A stretch of 6,372 nt of DNA, taken from positions 1 to 6,372 of the forward strand of contig JBFKPQ010000139.1 of NCBI GenBank assembly GCA_041628225.1, read 5' to 3'. The notes below the pieces were generated by a model that searched no databases, was not told the DNA's origin, and worked only from the letters and a program-made list of their open reading frames with translations. A program made the translations under genes and the position numbers. This document shows, one piece after another, positions 5,806-6,372 of the stretch (position 1 is the first letter of the stretch; each line of letters opens with the position of its first letter). Source of the stretch: JBFKPQ01 sp041628225 (GTDB lineage Bacteria; Actinomycetota; Acidimicrobiia; Spongiisociales; JAENVV01).

Positions 5806-5824
5806 GGTCGTCCTTCGGACGACC
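5806..5824 (-). terminator. Hairpin directly behind tRNA-Lys
   Basis: GGTCGTCC and GGACGACC form a perfect 8-bp stem; on the minus strand the loop is GAA. It starts 4 bases after the tRNA discriminator base. This position suits a terminator or a 3'-processing signal for the tRNA transcript, though no U-tract follows. The arm GGTCGTC is also the outer arm of block A1. Confidence 0.5.
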
Positions 5825-5828
5825 GGCG

Positions 5829-5901
5829 TGGGCCCCGTGGGACTCGAACCCACAACCAACGGGTTAAAAGCCCGGTGCTCTGCCAATTGAGCTAGAGGCC
5901 C
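5829..5901 (-). tRNA. tRNA-Lys (anticodon UUU)
   Basis: The minus strand gives a full cloverleaf of 73 bases: acceptor GGGCCTC paired with GGGGCCC, D-arm GCTC/GAGC with loop AATTGGCA, anticodon loop CTTTTAA (anticodon TTT), variable loop TGGTT, T-arm GTGGG-TTCGAGT-CCCAC, and discriminator A. The 3' CCA is not encoded. The anticodon stem has a C27/U43 mismatch at its outermost pair. TACCGT (5913-5908) 6 bases upstream is a possible -10. Confidence 0.97.
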
Positions 5902-5995
5902 GCCAAAACGGTAGCAGCGCCGTCCCGGCCGGCGTCCCGGTCCTTCCTTGTCGACTTGTATGTCCTGTGGCCGCATTCCGACTGCCGCGATCGCC

Positions 5996-6001
5996 TACAT
6001 T
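5996..6001 (+). promoter_or_regulatory. Candidate -10 element for the CBM48 gene
   Basis: TACATT lies 31 bases before the ATG at 6033, in the 131-base gap after the tRNA gene. No clear -35 is seen. The rest of the gap shows nothing else of note. Confidence 0.3.
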
Positions 6002-6032
6002 TCGGGGTGTCGGTCACGCCAGGAGGAAGCGG

Positions 6033-6323
6033 ATGTTGAAGAAGCGGTTCTTCAAGACCAAGGACGAGGTCGAAGTCACGTTCACCCACGAGACGGACGG
6101 GTCGGTCGAATCGGTCGCGCTCGCCGGTGACTTCACCGGTTGGGAACCCGTGGCCATGAAGCGCAAGAAGAAAGGTGTCTGGACCGCTCGGCACCGCCTC
6201 CCCAAGGGCGCCGAGCATCAGTTCCGGTACTTCGTCGAGGGGGAGCGGTGGGAGAACGACCACGACGCCGACGGCTACCGTCCCAACGAGCACGGCTCCG
6301 ACAACAGTGTGGTGACCACCTGA
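6033..6323 (+). CDS. Stand-alone CBM48 glycogen-recognition (isoamylase N-terminal-like) domain protein
   Basis: This is a 96-residue protein made almost entirely of one CBM48 domain, the beta-sandwich found at the N-terminus of branching and debranching enzymes and in AMPK beta subunits. The pattern is VESVALAGDFTGWEPVAM at 25-42, GVWTARHRLPKGAEHQFRYF at 48-67, EGERWENDHDAD at 69-80 and DNSVV at 90-94. Trp37 (GDFTGW) and Trp73 (GERW) align with the two tryptophans that contact the sugar in AMPK beta, so carbohydrate binding is plausible. There is no catalytic domain and no signal peptide. Basic clusters at the N-terminus (LKKRFFK) and in the loop (KRKKKG) are notable. ATG 6033 is preceded by AGGAGG (6021-6026) with a 6-base gap, which decides against the in-frame ATG at 5967. 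The next gene begins 20 bases after the stop, so an operon is likely. I infer a role in glycogen or alpha-glucan handling. Confidence 0.9.
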   Translation: MLKKRFFKTKDEVEVTFTHETDGSVESVALAGDFTGWEPVAMKRKKKGVWTARHRLPKGAEHQFRYFVEGERWENDHDADGYRPNEHGSDNSVVTT

Positions 6324-6343
6324 CCCACGGGTAGCCTCGGCGG

Positions 6344-6372
6344 ATGATCCGCTTCGGCACGTCCGGTCTGCC
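6344..6372 (+). CDS. N-terminus of a truncated gene (MIRFGTSGLP)
   Basis: Only nine full codons and two bases are in the window: MIRFGTSGL, then CC, which must be Pro. The opening F-G-T-S-G-L resembles phosphoglucomutase/phosphomannomutase proteins. In those the next residue is normally Arg, which Pro contradicts. An FG-x-x-G-I/L-P opening also occurs in some TIM-barrel endonuclease-IV-like (sugar isomerase/AP endonuclease) proteins. Too little sequence is visible to decide. The start follows the CBM48 stop by 20 bases, and the ribosome binding site is weak (CGGCGG). Confidence 0.55.

Larger units (their letters stand above)
5661..5824. repeat. Palindromic repeat unit, copy 2 (blocks A2 and B2)
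   Basis: Block A2 (5661-5710) repeats A1 from GAGGTCGTC through CGGGTTGCAGTTT to GGCTGC. It lacks the 10 bases CCGCAGGAAA, which form the inner-hairpin loop and most of its second arm. An unrelated perfect hairpin GGCTGCT-ACTCAG-AGCAGCC (5705-5724) overlaps its end. Block B2 ends in two perfect hairpins, annotated separately. The unit stops 4 bases short of the tRNA 3' end. Confidence 0.7.

Noticed and set aside
5525..5824. Possible CRISPR array
   Set aside because: There are only two diverged copies of long, internally palindromic blocks, with no short identical repeats, regular spacers or cas genes.
5415..5855. A 146-codon minus-strand frame covering the repeats and part of the tRNA gene
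   Set aside because: It begins inside the tRNA-Lys gene and crosses the palindromic repeats, giving a low-complexity Ser/Arg/Pro product. The real gene downstream starts at 5418 with its own ribosome binding site.
5778..5901. Possible integration (att) site at the tRNA 3' end
   Set aside because: I saw no second copy of the tRNA 3' segment and no integrase or phage gene in the window.

Overview
The window is GC-rich, with G or C at most third codon positions and frequent GTG, TTG and probably CTG starts behind strong AGGAGG-type ribosome binding sites. That fits a high-GC actinobacterium. The gene mix (cofactor-rich molybdoenzyme, YCII-family proteins, HSL-type esterase) makes an Acidimicrobiia-like organism my best guess, but this is inference and no taxonomic marker settles it. 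Nothing points to a phage, plasmid, insertion sequence or CRISPR array; it reads as ordinary chromosome.

Layout. Positions 1-2129 (minus) hold most of a cytoplasmic [4Fe-4S]/bis-MGD molybdopterin oxidoreductase whose C-terminus lies outside the window. It is divergent from a YCII-family gene (2227-2574, plus) that appears to start with CTG. That gene converges tail to tail on a minus-strand pair: an HSL/type-IV alpha/beta hydrolase (2900-3826) followed by a 92-residue protein of unknown function (2571-2849). The two facing genes share one CTAG as their stop codons. Divergent from the hydrolase is a secreted 190-residue protein of unknown family (3967-4539, plus), followed by a second YCII-family gene with a TTG start (4631-4972, plus). 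A 13-bp perfect hairpin (5024-5056) separates this from a small two-helix membrane protein on the minus strand (5071-5418).

The 410 bases from 5419 to 5828 contain no convincing gene but are full of palindromes. A two-block unit occurs twice in degenerate form, and two perfect hairpins sit directly behind the 3' end of a tRNA-Lys(UUU) gene (5829-5901, minus). The right end carries a stand-alone CBM48 glycogen-recognition domain protein (6033-6323, plus), and 20 bases later the first codons of another gene (6344 onward).

How the genes work together is mostly not evident. The hydrolase and its 92-residue follower look like one transcription unit, and the CBM48 gene and the truncated gene after it probably form another. 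The palindrome-rich tRNA flank is the most unusual part of the window. I found no sign of a complete new multi-gene system.
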